Assembly: GCA_021464245.1 (NCBI GenBank)
Contig: JADCRB010000068.1
Coordinates: 11,912,544 to 11,976,543 of the forward strand
DNA length: 64,000 nt
Origin: Carallia brachiata
Taxonomy: Eukaryota > Streptophyta > Magnoliopsida > Malpighiales > Rhizophoraceae
Direction of reading: 5' to 3'
The position numbers and the translations under genes were made by a program. This document shows positions 45,877-55,461 of this stretch, one piece after another. Positions within the stretch are counted from its first letter, which is position 1. Each line of letters opens with the position of its first letter. The notes below the pieces were generated by a model, which saw only the letters and a list, made by a program, of their open reading frames with translations, had not been told where the DNA came from and made no database searches.

Positions 45877-46813
45877 CTTCACAAATTACAATATCTAGTC
45901 TTGCAACTTTTAGTGATTAGTGAAGCTAGTAGAAATACTTTCACGATTGCAAGAGTCACGACGCTTTGTATACAATAAATACATACACAATTACTTATTT
46001 GATATATAGTAGTGGTTTTGCATGAATGTTAGAAAATTAAAATTTATGATAATAATTTGTTATGGCAATAAATGTTAGAAAGGTTTCAAAATCATTAATG
46101 GTAATAATTTTATATTTAATAATTTATGTTAATAATAATAGAAAGGTTACAAAATCATTCATATTAATTAGTCATAATTTGAAAAATCCTTAATGTTAAT
46201 CATTCACTCTTTTGCATGGGCATTTATAGTCATTTTATGAAATTAATTGTTGAAACTTAATTATTTTTTGTCAAATTTTGTTGATATTTTAAGTATTAGT
46301 ATCATTATTTTTTTTTTTGTTACAAATAAGGGAAGTATAGTAGTAGTTTCGTATGAATGTTAGAAAAACATAATTTATGGTAATATTTGTTTATAGTAAT
46401 AATTCATAGAAAGGTTACAAAATCATTTATGTTAATTAGATATAATTTGAAGTTTTGTTATTAATCATTAATTGATTTATATATATCATTGTTTTTGCAT
46501 GAGAATTTATAGTCATTTTATTAATTAATTGTTGAAACACAAGTATTGTAGTTAATTTTTTAATATTTGAAGCATTAGTATCATTATTTTTTGCTAAAGA
46601 AGTATAGTAATGGTTTTGCATAAATGTTAGAAAAAAAAAAATTTATGGTAATAATTGACAGATGGCTACAAAATCATTACTAGTCATAGTTTTTTACTTA
46701 ATTATATTTAGAAAATTAAATTTGTTAATATTTTAAGCATCAATATCATTATTTTTTTTTCTAGGGAAGTATATTAGTGGATTTGCATGAATGTTAGAAA
46801 AACAAAATATATG
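45877..46813 (-). mobile_element. Helitron-like fragment (left part), host of the Tat insertion
   Basis: 45885-46240 matches 13510-13880 of Helitron copy 1 closely ('gattagtgaagctagtagaa', 'ttttgcatgggcatttatag'). It continues as AT-rich reiterated text and resumes after the Tat element at 56757. The terminal CTAG hairpin is missing here. Confidence 0.6.
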
Positions 46814-46818
46814 ATAAT
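46814..46818. repeat. Tat target-site duplication, left
   Basis: ATAAT directly before the 5' LTR, identical to 56752-56756. Confidence 0.85.
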
Positions 46819-47436
46819 TGTAAACAAATAAATTTAAAAAAAAAAAATTAATATGGTTGGCAGCTGCCAACCTAATTAAATGCCACCAACCATTTGGTTG
46901 GTGGCAGGCAGGCATGGGGGAGGCCTATAAATTGGCCTCCCCAATTGAATGAAATTCAGAAAAAAAGTCAGCAGCGAAGCAAGCGCAAAGGAAAAAAAAA
47001 AAAGAAAACGGGCAAAAAAAAAAAAAAAGAGAGATAGTAAAAAAAAAAAAAATCAAAATATTACAAATCCGGTTGGGATTAAGTCTCATACGGCCCTCAG
47101 CAAAATCCAGGCAGCTCTTCCGAGAACAAGTCCATTCGACCCTCGGTGAAATTAAGTCAGATCAGCTCAGATCAAATCTCTATGGTTCCTAAACGTAGTC
47201 AAAACGTCCAAATCAGATACAGTTTCAGTATATCCAGTTCAAGAAAAAGCGGTGGAAATTATTTCTGTCAAGATCAAGCTCGTGCAGCCCTTGACGGAGT
47301 CAAAAAAGGAACACTAATCGGAGGATCTACGGAGATCGACCCCACGTAAATTTTCTTTTCTTTTACAATTTTTATTTGTAATTTATTTTTGTATTTTCGA
47401 GTTTAATTGTTTTAGGCTCGAAATTTACGCTTTACA
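46819..47436 (+). repeat. Tat 5' LTR
   Basis: Begins TGTAAAC and ends GCTTTACA (terminal inverted TGTAAA/TTTACA). It contains an 18-bp perfect palindrome GGTTGGCAGCTGCCAACC, an inverted pair ACCAACC/GGTTGGT, and a TATA box CCTATAAATTGG (about 46924-46935), so transcription should start near 46960. The frame at 47146-47349 is not a gene. Confidence 0.9.
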
Positions 47437-47637
47437 AATTTTTCACGCTCGGTGGGACAACTTCACCTCCCATCTCTTGTTCCTAAAAAAAAAAAAGAGG
47501 TAAAAGGGGAGCCGAGAGAAAAAAAAAGTAAAAGTAAAAAAAGTAAAAAAGTAAAAAAAAAAAGTAAAAAGTAAAAAGTAAAAAAAAAGTAAAAAAAAGT
47601 AAAAAAAAAAAAAATTTACAGGTGTTCAGCACATCAA
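47437..47637 (+). other. Tat untranslated leader
   Basis: Starts AATTTTTCACGCTCGGTGGG; the PBS should lie here, but I could not assign the tRNA. An A-rich (AAAGT)n tract from 47485 to 47615 precedes gag. Its poly-Phe/Leu frame on the minus strand is an artefact. Confidence 0.7.
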
Positions 47638-49290
47638 ATGGCACCGAAAAGGAGTACAACTGCTGCCACAAAAAAAGGCAACGGCTCCATTGCCTGCATC
47701 AACTACCCTACCTGGGTACGCAGGTCCAGAAACCCGGGGACGGACACAATTTCTTGCCGTCCAAACCCGACAAAATGTCGAAATGGAGAGTCCACAGCTC
47801 GCACAACAGGATCTCTCCCCTGACTCTCTTGCCGCATGGAGGAGTCGATCACCCACCCCGATCGAAGTCGGGGCAACACGACGAAACCTGCTCAACAAAT
47901 CCAACTCACACACAGAGAATCAGAAGAGTTTTCTCCCCCAGTCTTTCCCGGAGCCTCATCTGTTGCCGTCATGATGACCAACACAACCAGCACAGAGAAA
48001 GGATTTCAGAATTGGAGAACAAAATTTTCAGCTGATCAGAGTCGTGGAGGAAAAAGATCAACAGATCGCAGCTCTCAAAGGAAAAGCCCCGATCCAAGTT
48101 GATCCCGAAATCCGCGAGGAGCAACCATATCCACCCGGTTTCACTCCAGAAGCCACACCAGCCGACGTCTTCCCTGCAGAAAAGCGACCAGGTAGTTCTA
48201 CACAGCTGCCACCCTCAAATTCTGTAGCTTCGCTATCTGTTCAACAATTGCAGGAAATGATAGCCAATACGATCCGACTGCAACAAGCTACATCCTTCCA
48301 AGGATCGCAGATGTACGTCAAACCGTACACCAGACGGATCGAAAGTCTCAACATGCCTCTGGGCTACCAGCCGCCCAAATTTCAACAATTCGACGGACGA
48401 GGCGATCCCAAACAGCACATCGCCCACTTCGTTGAAACCTGCAACAACGCAGGGACTTATGGAGATCTCTTGGTGAAGCAGTTTGTTCGTTCACTCAGGG
48501 AGACCGCTTTCACCTGGTTCATAAATCTTGAACCAGAATCGATCGACAGTTGGGAACAGCTACAACGAGAGTTCCTCAACAGATTTTTCAGCACTCGAAG
48601 GACGGTAAGTATGATGGAGCTTACCAGCACCAAACAAAGGAAAGGAGAGCCCGTTGTCGAATACATCAACAGATGGCGTGCCCTCAGCTTGGACTGCAAA
48701 GATCGCCTGACGGAGACTTCTGCCGTAGAGATGTGCATCCAGGGAATGCATTGGGAGCTGTTATACATCCTGCAGGGTGTCAAACCCCGAACTTTCGAAG
48801 AACTGGCGACCCGCGCACATGATATGGAGATAAGCATCCAGACTTCCGGAGGCACGGTTCCCATCCAGTTGGACCAGCAAGGGGGCAGAAGGGAGATTAA
48901 GAAACCCAACAGCTCCGGAAAAGGAAAGAAGTGATGACTGTTGAAGCCGCACCAGTAAAAGTGGGCGCCAAAGCTAAGGTAAATCCTCCGACCCAAATAA
49001 CTCAGCCAAAACAACAGGAAAGGCGGAAGGTGACATTGCGAGAGCTGGAGCAGAAGCAGTATCCATTCCCCGACTCAGACGTCCCCGACATCTTGAACAA
49101 CTCTGGAGGCGAAGCTGATCGAACTCCCAGAGTGCAAGCGGCCGAATGAAAAGGATCGAGTCAGCGATCCGAGATTCTGCAAATATCACCGGATAGTAAG
49201 TCATCCAACCGAGAATGTTTCGTCCTGAAGGAGCTAATCATGAAGCTCAAAAGCCAGAATAAAATCATTCTGGACCAGGAAGGCGTAACC
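47638..49290 (+). pseudogene. Tat gag polyprotein, frameshifted
   Basis: Start ATG at 47638 (MAPKRSTTAATKKG). The N-terminus then runs through frames at 47690 and 47836. The main capsid piece is 48044-48934, with the gypsy capsid signature (MPLGYQPPKFQQFDGRGDPK, HFVETCNNAGTYGDLLVKQF, FTWFINLEPESIDSWEQL, FLNRFFSTRRTVSMMEL). After a shift come a basic linker (48931-49149) and a Tat-type zinc knuckle at about 49177-49230 (CKYHRIVSHPTEN, C F), itself missing one base. Capsid packages element RNA in virus-like particles in the cytoplasm. Confidence 0.9.
48044..48934 (+). CDS. Tat gag, main open capsid segment
   Basis: 296 open codons covering the retrotransposon gag domain (about residues 100-260). 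The true N-terminus lies upstream in other frames; the Met at 48044 is internal. Confidence 0.85.
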   Translation: MEEKDQQIAALKGKAPIQVDPEIREEQPYPPGFTPEATPADVFPAEKRPGSSTQLPPSNSVASLSVQQLQEMIANTIRLQQATSFQGSQMYVKPYTRRIESLNMPLGYQPPKFQQFDGRGDPKQHIAHFVETCNNAGTYGDLLVKQFVRSLRETAFTWFINLEPESIDSWEQLQREFLNRFFSTRRTVSMMELTSTKQRKGEPVVEYINRWRALSLDCKDRLTETSAVEMCIQGMHWELLYILQGVKPRTFEELATRAHDMEISIQTSGGTVPIQLDQQGGRREIKKPNSSGKGKK

Positions 49291-49559
49291 TCGCAAACCA
49301 GACCACCATCACTTCAAAACCATCAGAAGAGTGACACACCGTAAGGAGGAGCCGCTCGACAACAAAAAGTCGACAACGGAGAAGGTATATGAAGCTCTCC
49401 AAACCCTTCTCGCTAACCCTCAGCTGTTTATAGCTTTGCAATCAACAGAAGTGTGGCAAAATCAAGTCAGCAATACTCTCCAGACCTCAGCTGAATCCAG
49501 CCATCAAGAATTCAGCTCGCGGAGCAACAGGCGGACCAAAATCACGTCGGATGTTACTC

Positions 49560-50150
49560 TGCTATCTCATTTTCAGATGAGGATCTCCTGCTGGGGTCCA
49601 AACCCCACAATCGGCCGCTGTATGTATCAGGCTATGTGAAGAACAGAAGGTCGACGTATTCTGATCGACGATGGCTCAGCAGTCAATATTATCCCAAAAT
49701 CCACCATAAAGGAGCTCGGCATCGGTTGATGAATTATCAGACAGCCGCTTGATGATTCATGGCTTTAATCAAGGAGGACAGAAAGCAATTGGGATGATTC
49801 GCTTGGAGCTAACTATCGGTAATCTCACTTCTAGCACTCTTTCACGTGATTGATGCACGTACCACATATAAGATGTTGCTAGGACGACCGTGGATTCATG
49901 GAAATGGAGTTGTGCTCTCAAGCCTGCATCAGTGCTTCAAGTACTACAATGGTGGCGTTCAAAAGGTCAATGCTGACTTAAAGCCGTTCGATGATGCTGA
50001 ATCACATTTGGCGGATGCAGTCTTCTACACTGACAGACAGACAATCCGGAGATCATTCCGTCAAAAGCTACTTGGACTGGGGGCATCCACAAAAAGGGAA
50101 AAGCTGTCGAAGAACCTGCCAATGCCAACCCCAGGCTCCAACAAATGAAA
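49560..50150 (+). pseudogene. Tat aspartic protease, frameshifted
   Basis: Active-site motif LIDDGSAVNIIP at about 49659-49695, the Tat-type form (D-G-S in place of D-T/S-G), followed after a shift by the second hallmark region (VIDARTTYKMLLGRPWIH, 49846 on). It cleaves the Gag-Pol polyprotein. A one-base loss separates the active site from both neighbours. Confidence 0.85.
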
Positions 50151-50770
50151 AGCTGCCACAGCCTGCTGAACTTCGTCCGAAGGATGTTGCATCTTCAAGC
50201 TCCACTCCAGTCCTACGCTATGTGCCAAGTCACGACGCTCAGAAGGTCAACCCCCTTTCTCTTATTGTATTGATCTAAACAGGAGCAAGGATAGCCAACC
50301 CAAAACAAAGGAGCTGCACAACCTGAAGGAGACTTACACTCTGCCGATACCAAAGATTGAGCCGGTTTTGTCTTCAAAACCATTAAAAGGCTTCGTCAAA
50401 CCACACACGGGGCAGTCGAAGGCGGCTCACTTCCAGAAAGAAGAACACATGAAGGATTTGATCCTAATGCATACAAGCTTTTGGCAAAGGCGGGCTATGA
50501 CTTCTCAAACCCGAGCACAATGGGTACGCTGCCGTCCACACATGGCGCCGCTTCTCAAACATCACAGTCCCGACCTGGCTTAGGCTATCAGGAGAAGTCA
50601 CCTGTGCGGATCACGCTAAAGAGCCGAAGCCGAGCAGCTGATGCACGTGCCATCACACCACCACCAAACAAGACAGGCTTATCCAGTCAAACAAAGAAGG
50701 TGAAGTCAGAGGTTCTGCATTTCATGTCACAATTAGCGAGGAGGCTGATTCCGACTCATCAGATGGTGAA

Positions 50771-51244
50771 GTGAAGGAGGCTCCCCCGGAACTTGAAGAT
50801 GGTGGCCAAGCAACTGTTGATGAACTCAAGGAGGTCAATCTTGGCTCTCCGGAAGATCCTCGACCTACATTTGTAAGTGCTTTACTTACTGCAGAAGAAG
50901 AGCAAGAATATGTTCAGGTATTAAGTCAATACAGGGACGTGTTCGCATGGAGTTACAAAGAAATGCCTGGACTTGACCCAAAAATTGCGGTGCATCGTCT
51001 AGCAGTAAAGAAGGGTGTTCGTTCTGTCAAGCAGCCACAACGACGGTTCCGCCCGGAACTCATTCCACAAATCGAGGAGGAGGTGAACAAGCTGATCAAT
51101 GCTGGCTTCATCCGAGAGGTCACCTACCCAACGTGGATTGCCAACATTGTCCCGGTAAGAAAGAAGAATGGACAGTTGAGGGTATGTGTTGATTTTCGAG
51201 ATCTTAACAGGCCTGCCCGAAAGATGACTTTCCGTTGCCCATAA
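50771..51244 (+). pseudogene. Tat reverse transcriptase, N-terminal part
   Basis: Open 157 codons: the pre-RT linker, then FRPELIPQIEEEVNKLINAG, FIREVTYPTWIANIVPVRKK and VCVDFRDLN (fingers domain, with catalytic Asp of block A in VDFRDLN). Ends in a frameshift; the next RT block (DATTGHEAL, then MDGSSGYNQI) lies at 51255-51330 in other frames with a one-base loss. Confidence 0.9.
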
Positions 51245-51387
51245 CGGAGATCACAGTCGATGCAACAACGGGTCACGAAGCATTGTCTTCATGGATGGTT
51301 CTTCAGGCTATAACCAAATCAGAATGGCACCAGAAGACGAGGAGTTGACAGCATTCCGCACCCCAAAAGGTATATACTGCTAAAGTT

Positions 51388-52641
51388 ATGCCGTTTGGAT
51401 TGAAAAATGCTGGCGCCACTTATCAACGTGCTATGCAAAAAATTTTTGATGACATGCTGCACAAGATTGTAGAATGTTATGTTGATGACTTAGTTGTAAA
51501 GACTAAGAAGCGCAAAGACCACCTCGAGGATCTCAAGACAGTGTTCGAAAGACTTCGGAGGCATCAGCTCAAAATGAACCCTCTCAAGTGCGCATTCGGT
51601 GTCACATCAGGAAAGTTTCTTGGGTTCGTGGTGCGCCATCGTGGAATCGAAGTTGATCAGTCAAAGGTTGAGGCAATTCAAAAGATGCCTGAACCTAAAA
51701 ACCTGCACGAGCTGCGAAGTCTACAAGGAAAGCTGGCCTACATTCGCCGTTTCATCTCCAATTTAGCTGGGAGATGTCAACCTTTCCATCGGTTGATGAA
51801 GAAGGATGTCAACTTCGAGTGGGACGAAGCTTGCAGCAAAGCCTTTGAGAGCATAAAGAAGTACCTTTCCAATCCACCGGTCCTAGGTGCTCCAATTCAA
51901 GGAAAGTCGTTGATTCTCTACATTGCAGCGCAGGAAAGATCTTTGGGAGCCTTGCTTGCACAGGAAAACGAGCAGGGAAAGGAAGTTGCCCTGTACTACT
52001 TGAGCAGAACACTAAACGGTCCGGAGCTGAGTTATTCGCCCATTGAAAAGACATGTCTAGCACTGTTCTTTGCCATTGACAAGCTGAGGCACTACATGCA
52101 AGCTCACACGGTACGTCTCATTGCCAGAGCTGATCCTGTCAAATATATCTTATCTAGACCAATCTTGTCAGGACGACTTGCCAAGTGGGCAGTAATCCTA
52201 CAAAGCTACGACATTGTCTACGTGCCTCAAAAAGCAGTCAAAGGACAAGCTCTAGCAGACTTCCTTGCAGATCACCCTGTTCCGTCAGATTGGGAGTTCA
52301 CAGATGATCTTCCAGATGAAGAGGTCTTTTACATTGAGACACTGCCACCATGGACGATGTTCTTTGATGGTGCAGCAAGGCGTGATGGTGCTGGTGCCGG
52401 CATAGTGTTTGTCACTCCTCAACGACAAATACTACCATATGCTATCATTCTCGGTGAGTTATGTTCAAATAATGTTGCTGAATACCAGGCTTTGATCATT
52501 GGTCTTCAAATGGCTGTCGATATGAAGATTCCAACTATAGAAGTCCATGGAGATTCCCAGCTCGTCATCAACCAACTTACAGGATTGTATGATGTAAGAA
52601 AGAGGACCTTGCGCCTTACCATCAACGTGCTCGACAGCTAA
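51388..52641 (+). CDS. Tat reverse transcriptase, RNase H and archaeal-type RNase H
   Basis: 417 open codons, the best preserved part of pol. MPFGLKNAGATYQRAMQ opens the palm block; YVDD (catalytic, 51478-51489) lies at residues 31-34. Then the thumb, a retroviral-type RNase H (FEWDEACSKAF, LYIAAQERSLGALL, YYLSRTLNGPE), a tether (VKGQALADFLADHPVPSDWE) and a second RNase H of archaeal type (WTMFFDGAARRDGAGAGIVF, NNVAEYQALIIGL, EVHGDSQLVINQL) with its DEDD-type acidic residues. The double RNase H defines Tat elements. The frame shifts at 52641 before integrase. Confidence 0.95.
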   Translation: MPFGLKNAGATYQRAMQKIFDDMLHKIVECYVDDLVVKTKKRKDHLEDLKTVFERLRRHQLKMNPLKCAFGVTSGKFLGFVVRHRGIEVDQSKVEAIQKMPEPKNLHELRSLQGKLAYIRRFISNLAGRCQPFHRLMKKDVNFEWDEACSKAFESIKKYLSNPPVLGAPIQGKSLILYIAAQERSLGALLAQENEQGKEVALYYLSRTLNGPELSYSPIEKTCLALFFAIDKLRHYMQAHTVRLIARADPVKYILSRPILSGRLAKWAVILQSYDIVYVPQKAVKGQALADFLADHPVPSDWEFTDDLPDEEVFYIETLPPWTMFFDGAARRDGAGAGIVFVTPQRQILPYAIILGELCSNNVAEYQALIIGLQMAVDMKIPTIEVHGDSQLVINQLTGLYDVRKRTLRLTINVLDS

Positions 52642-54088
52642 TGGATGAATTTGAAAGCATCACCTTGGAGCATGTGCCTCGACGAGAAAACACTCAGGCA
52701 GACGCGTTGGCTAACCTGGCCACTTCTCTTGCAAAGTCAGAAATCCAGGCTACAGTTGTTGCCGTATGCCAGAAATGGATAGTGCCACAAAGGATGATGA
52801 AGAAACTACAGCAGCCAACGCTGTATCTGTACGTCTCGCGGAGGACGAAGATTGGCGCCAACCAATCATTGACTATCTACAGCACGGGCTGCCCGAAGAT
52901 CGTCGTCATAAGACAGAAATTCAACGACGAGCTCCCCGCTTCATATATCTCAAGGATGCTCTGTATCGAAGGTCTTTTGATGGAGTTTTACTTCGCTGCC
53001 TAGCAATGAAGAGGCAAAACAGGCTCTCACTGAAGCACATTCTGGTGTTTGTGGCGGACATCAATCGGGGCCTAAGTTGCACTTCCAACTCAGAAGGATG
53101 GGATACTACTGGCCAACCATGGTACGTGATTCAATTGAGTTTGCTAAAACTTGTCAAGCTTGTCAATTTCATGCGAATTACATACATCAACCACCGGAGC
53201 CACTGCATCCAACTGTCTCATCCTGGCCCTTTGAAGCTTGGGGTCTCGACTTAGTGGGGCCCTTGCCAAAGTCATCCCTGGGTCACCTGTACATCCTCGC
53301 AGCAACCGACTACTTCTCAAAATGGGCTGAAGCCATTCCACTTAGAGAGGTAAAGAAGGAGCATGTTGCCAATTTCATCCGGACTCAGCTGATCTATCGC
53401 TATGGAGTCCCTCGATTCATCATCACTGATAATGGTAAGCAGTTCTACAACAGCTTAATCGACAAGCTCTGCGAGAAGTTCAAGTTCAAGCAGGTCATCC
53501 ATGTACAATGCCCCAGCAAATGGCTTGGCCGAAGCATTCAACAAGACCTTATGCAACCTGTTGCGGAAGGTAGTCTCTAAATCCAAAAGAGATTGGCATG
53601 ACAGAATTCCGGAGGCATTATGGGCGTATCGTACAACTTACCGGACTCCAACACAGGCGACGCCATACTCACTTGTCTACGGTGTCGAAGCAATACTGCC
53701 GTTGGAAACACAGATTCCATCCCTGCGCATGGCTGTTCTGGAAGGACTCACACAGGAGGAGAATGCTCGCCTACGTCTGGATGAGTTAGAAGCCCTCGAT
53801 GAAAGGAGGCTCGAAGCACAACAGCAACTTGAGTGCTACCAAGCCCGGCTCACCAACACGTTCAACCGCAGGGTCCGCCCTCGATCTTTTCAAGTTGGAG
53901 ACCTTGTTCTTGCAGTGCGACGGCCCATCAACATGAAGCATCGGCCTGGTGACAAGCTTACTTCCAAATGGGACGGGCCATACTTAGTGCAGGAGGCCTA
54001 CACTCACAACGCTTACATGCTGTCAGACCAAGAAGGCGTCCGAATCGGCCCAATCAATGGTAAATTTCTGAAACAGTATTATGTGTAA
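52641..54088 (+). pseudogene. Tat integrase, frameshifted
   Basis: After the end of the second RNase H (LEHVPRRENTQADALANLAT) come the HHCC zinc-binding domain (about 53030-53165, with CQACQFHANY), the DDE core in frame 53077-53580 (WGLDLVGPLPKSSLGHLYIL, then FIITDNGKQF) and, shifted at 53501, its third-residue region (NGLAEAFNKTL) and C-terminal domain (FQVGDLVLAVRRP, WDGPYLVQEAY). Stop at 54088. There is no chromodomain, as expected for Tat. The frame 53501-54088 is open for 195 codons. Confidence 0.92.
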
Positions 54089-54089
54089 A

Positions 54090-54152
54090 TATGTTTAAAA
54101 AAAAAAAAAAAAAAAAAAAAAATCAAAAAAAAAAAAAAAAAAAAAAAAAAAT

Positions 54153-54198
<46 letters not shown>
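54090..54198. repeat. Poly(A) tracts after integrase
   Basis: Three long A-runs separated by TC, about 105 bp. They give spurious poly-Phe frames on the minus strand and mark the junction between pol and the captured region. Confidence 0.95.
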
Positions 54199-54199
<1 letters not shown>

Positions 54200-54201
<2 letters not shown>

Positions 54202-54440
54202 GCGAAGTCCCGATCTGAAAGACCAAGCGAAAATCCAAACCCAAACACTTGAGCCCAATTCAGAGTCCAACCCAAAACCTGAAAACCAAATCCAAAAATC
54301 CAATCACCCAAACACTCGACCCAATCCAAAAATCCAAGTCAAACCAAACACTCGACCCAAATCCAATCCAAAGCCCAAAACCCAAAAATTCCAAGTTCCA
54401 GACACAGTCCAGAACCCAAGTTCAAAATCCAATCCAACTC
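54200..54440 (+). repeat. CCAAAT/CCCAAA-rich low-complexity sequence
   Basis: Irregular repeats such as 'aacactcgacccaa' and 'ccaaatccaatcc', giving Asn/Pro/Lys-rich frames on the plus strand (54200-54466). Probably non-coding leader or promoter sequence of the homeobox unit. Confidence 0.6.
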
Positions 54441-54468
54441 CTGGCCCGCATGAGTATAAACTGTGAAC

Positions 54469-54486
54469 GGCCCAAAAATATAAAAG
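54469..54486 (+). promoter_or_regulatory. TATA box and GGCCCA motif of the WUSCHEL-like unit
   Basis: TATAAAAG at 54479-54486, a consensus plant TATA box, with GGCCCA (site II-type) at 54469-54474 and a second TATAAA at 54455-54460. The ATG of the homeobox ORF is 96 bp downstream, so a start near 54510 would leave a leader of about 65 nt. Confidence 0.55.
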
Positions 54487-54574
54487 CAACGGAGGGTTTG
54501 AGTCTGAAACTCAGCATCAGTCTCAACCGATCTTCACCACATACCAAGACCTTTGCTCCTCTGCCACAAGAAAG

Positions 54575-55179
54575 ATGGAACCAGTTGCAGAACCTCAAGA
54601 CAAGGGAGAAGAAAGGTCACCCGCACAAGGTGGCAACCGACCATGGCACAACTGCAAATTTTGGAGGAAGTCTTCCACAACAATGGAGGTATTATTCCTA
54701 TGCATCTCAAATTTACCAACTTGTCTCACGATTGCCCCGTCGGGGCAATCGAAGGAAAAAATGTGTTTTATTGGTTCCAGAATCGGAGAAGCAGGAAGAA
54801 ACCAGCACTGAGAACTGCTTTTCCAAAGAACAGTCTGTCGTTCCGATAGTAAATCCCACTGGTACAGCTTCCCTCAAATGAAGCAGGTCCGAGTTCTTCC
54901 ACTGCAATGGTCTCTCCACGGTATGTTCATCAAAGCCGTAGCCCATGGGAGCATGCATGCTGGTCCTGGTGGTCTTACGGAGTCAGCCAAGGGTTCATCC
55001 CTCCTAGGTACTTAAGTCTAGGAGGAATTTTTCTAGCAGAAAGGAGTTATTCCGGCGAAACTTTGCCTCTCTTTCCAGAATATTCCGGCAGCATCAACCA
55101 GCCGGAAAGCGACGTCAACATCATCGGCCCACCAGACGAGGTCGAGCTTGACTTGGAGTTGCACCTCGGGCCCCGCTAG
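54575..55179 (+). pseudogene. WUSCHEL-type homeodomain protein captured by the retrotransposon (WOX, WUS clade), frame-damaged
   Basis: ATG at 54575 (AAGATGGAACC) opens MEPVAEPQDKGEE; after a one-base shift near 54610-54640 the frame reads a WOX homeodomain (about 54622-54816): TRWQPTMAQLQILEEVF (helix 1), a diverged helix 2 (HLKFTNLSHDC) and IEGKNVFYWFQNRRSR (recognition helix with invariant W, F, N, R). The same frame holds stops TAG TAA at 54847-54852, beyond which it reads on to FIPPRYLSLGG, a WUS-box TLPLFP (55060-55077) and EAR-like LDLELHL (55147-55167), ending at TAG 55177-55179. WUS-box and EAR motifs recruit TOPLESS-type co-repressors in WUS proteins. No intron is present. Length about 200 codons against about 290 for WUS. 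Homeodomain identity is firm; the closest paralogue is not (the RRSR helix end resembles WOX8/9/11/12, the C-terminal motifs resemble WUS). Confidence 0.85.
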
Positions 55180-55196
55180 GACGGCCGACAAGATAA

Positions 55197-55278
55197 GGTG
55201 CAACGACTTTGGCAGCACACGGTAACGACTTCTGCAGCACACGGCAACGACTTCTGCAACACACGGTAACGACTTTCG
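55197..55278. repeat. Minisatellite, about 25-bp unit, four copies
   Basis: 'caacgacttctgcagcacac' type units at about 55200, 55226, 55248 and 55268, just 20 bp after the homeobox stop codon. Confidence 0.85.
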
Positions 55279-55394
55279 TGACACGCGTCAGCCGCTGCCT
55301 CTTTTGTCTCTTATGCAGGAAAGGGACGTGGATGACCCTACTCGATTCTGCGTACCTTCTTTTTGACTTTTCAAAAAAAAAAAAAACTTTATCG

Positions 55395-55411
55395 TATGTA
55401 TATATATATCT
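55395..55411 (+). promoter_or_regulatory. TATA-like element before second extra ORF
   Basis: GTATGTATATATATATC, 50 bp upstream of the ATG at 55462, with a pyrimidine-rich leader (CTCAGCTCTTCTTTCTC) between them. Confidence 0.35.
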
Positions 55412-55461
55412 GCATTCCCGAGTTGTAATACTCACCCCTCAGCTCTTCTTTCTCAAAAGAA

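Noticed and set aside
48457..49014. 185-codon minus-strand frame opposite gag
   Set aside because: Antisense shadow of the capsid region. Tat elements can have antisense ORFs, but this one lies opposite gag and has no start context or motif.
54079..54329. Minus-strand poly-phenylalanine open frames
   Set aside because: They are the complement of poly(A) tracts after integrase; low complexity, not proteins.
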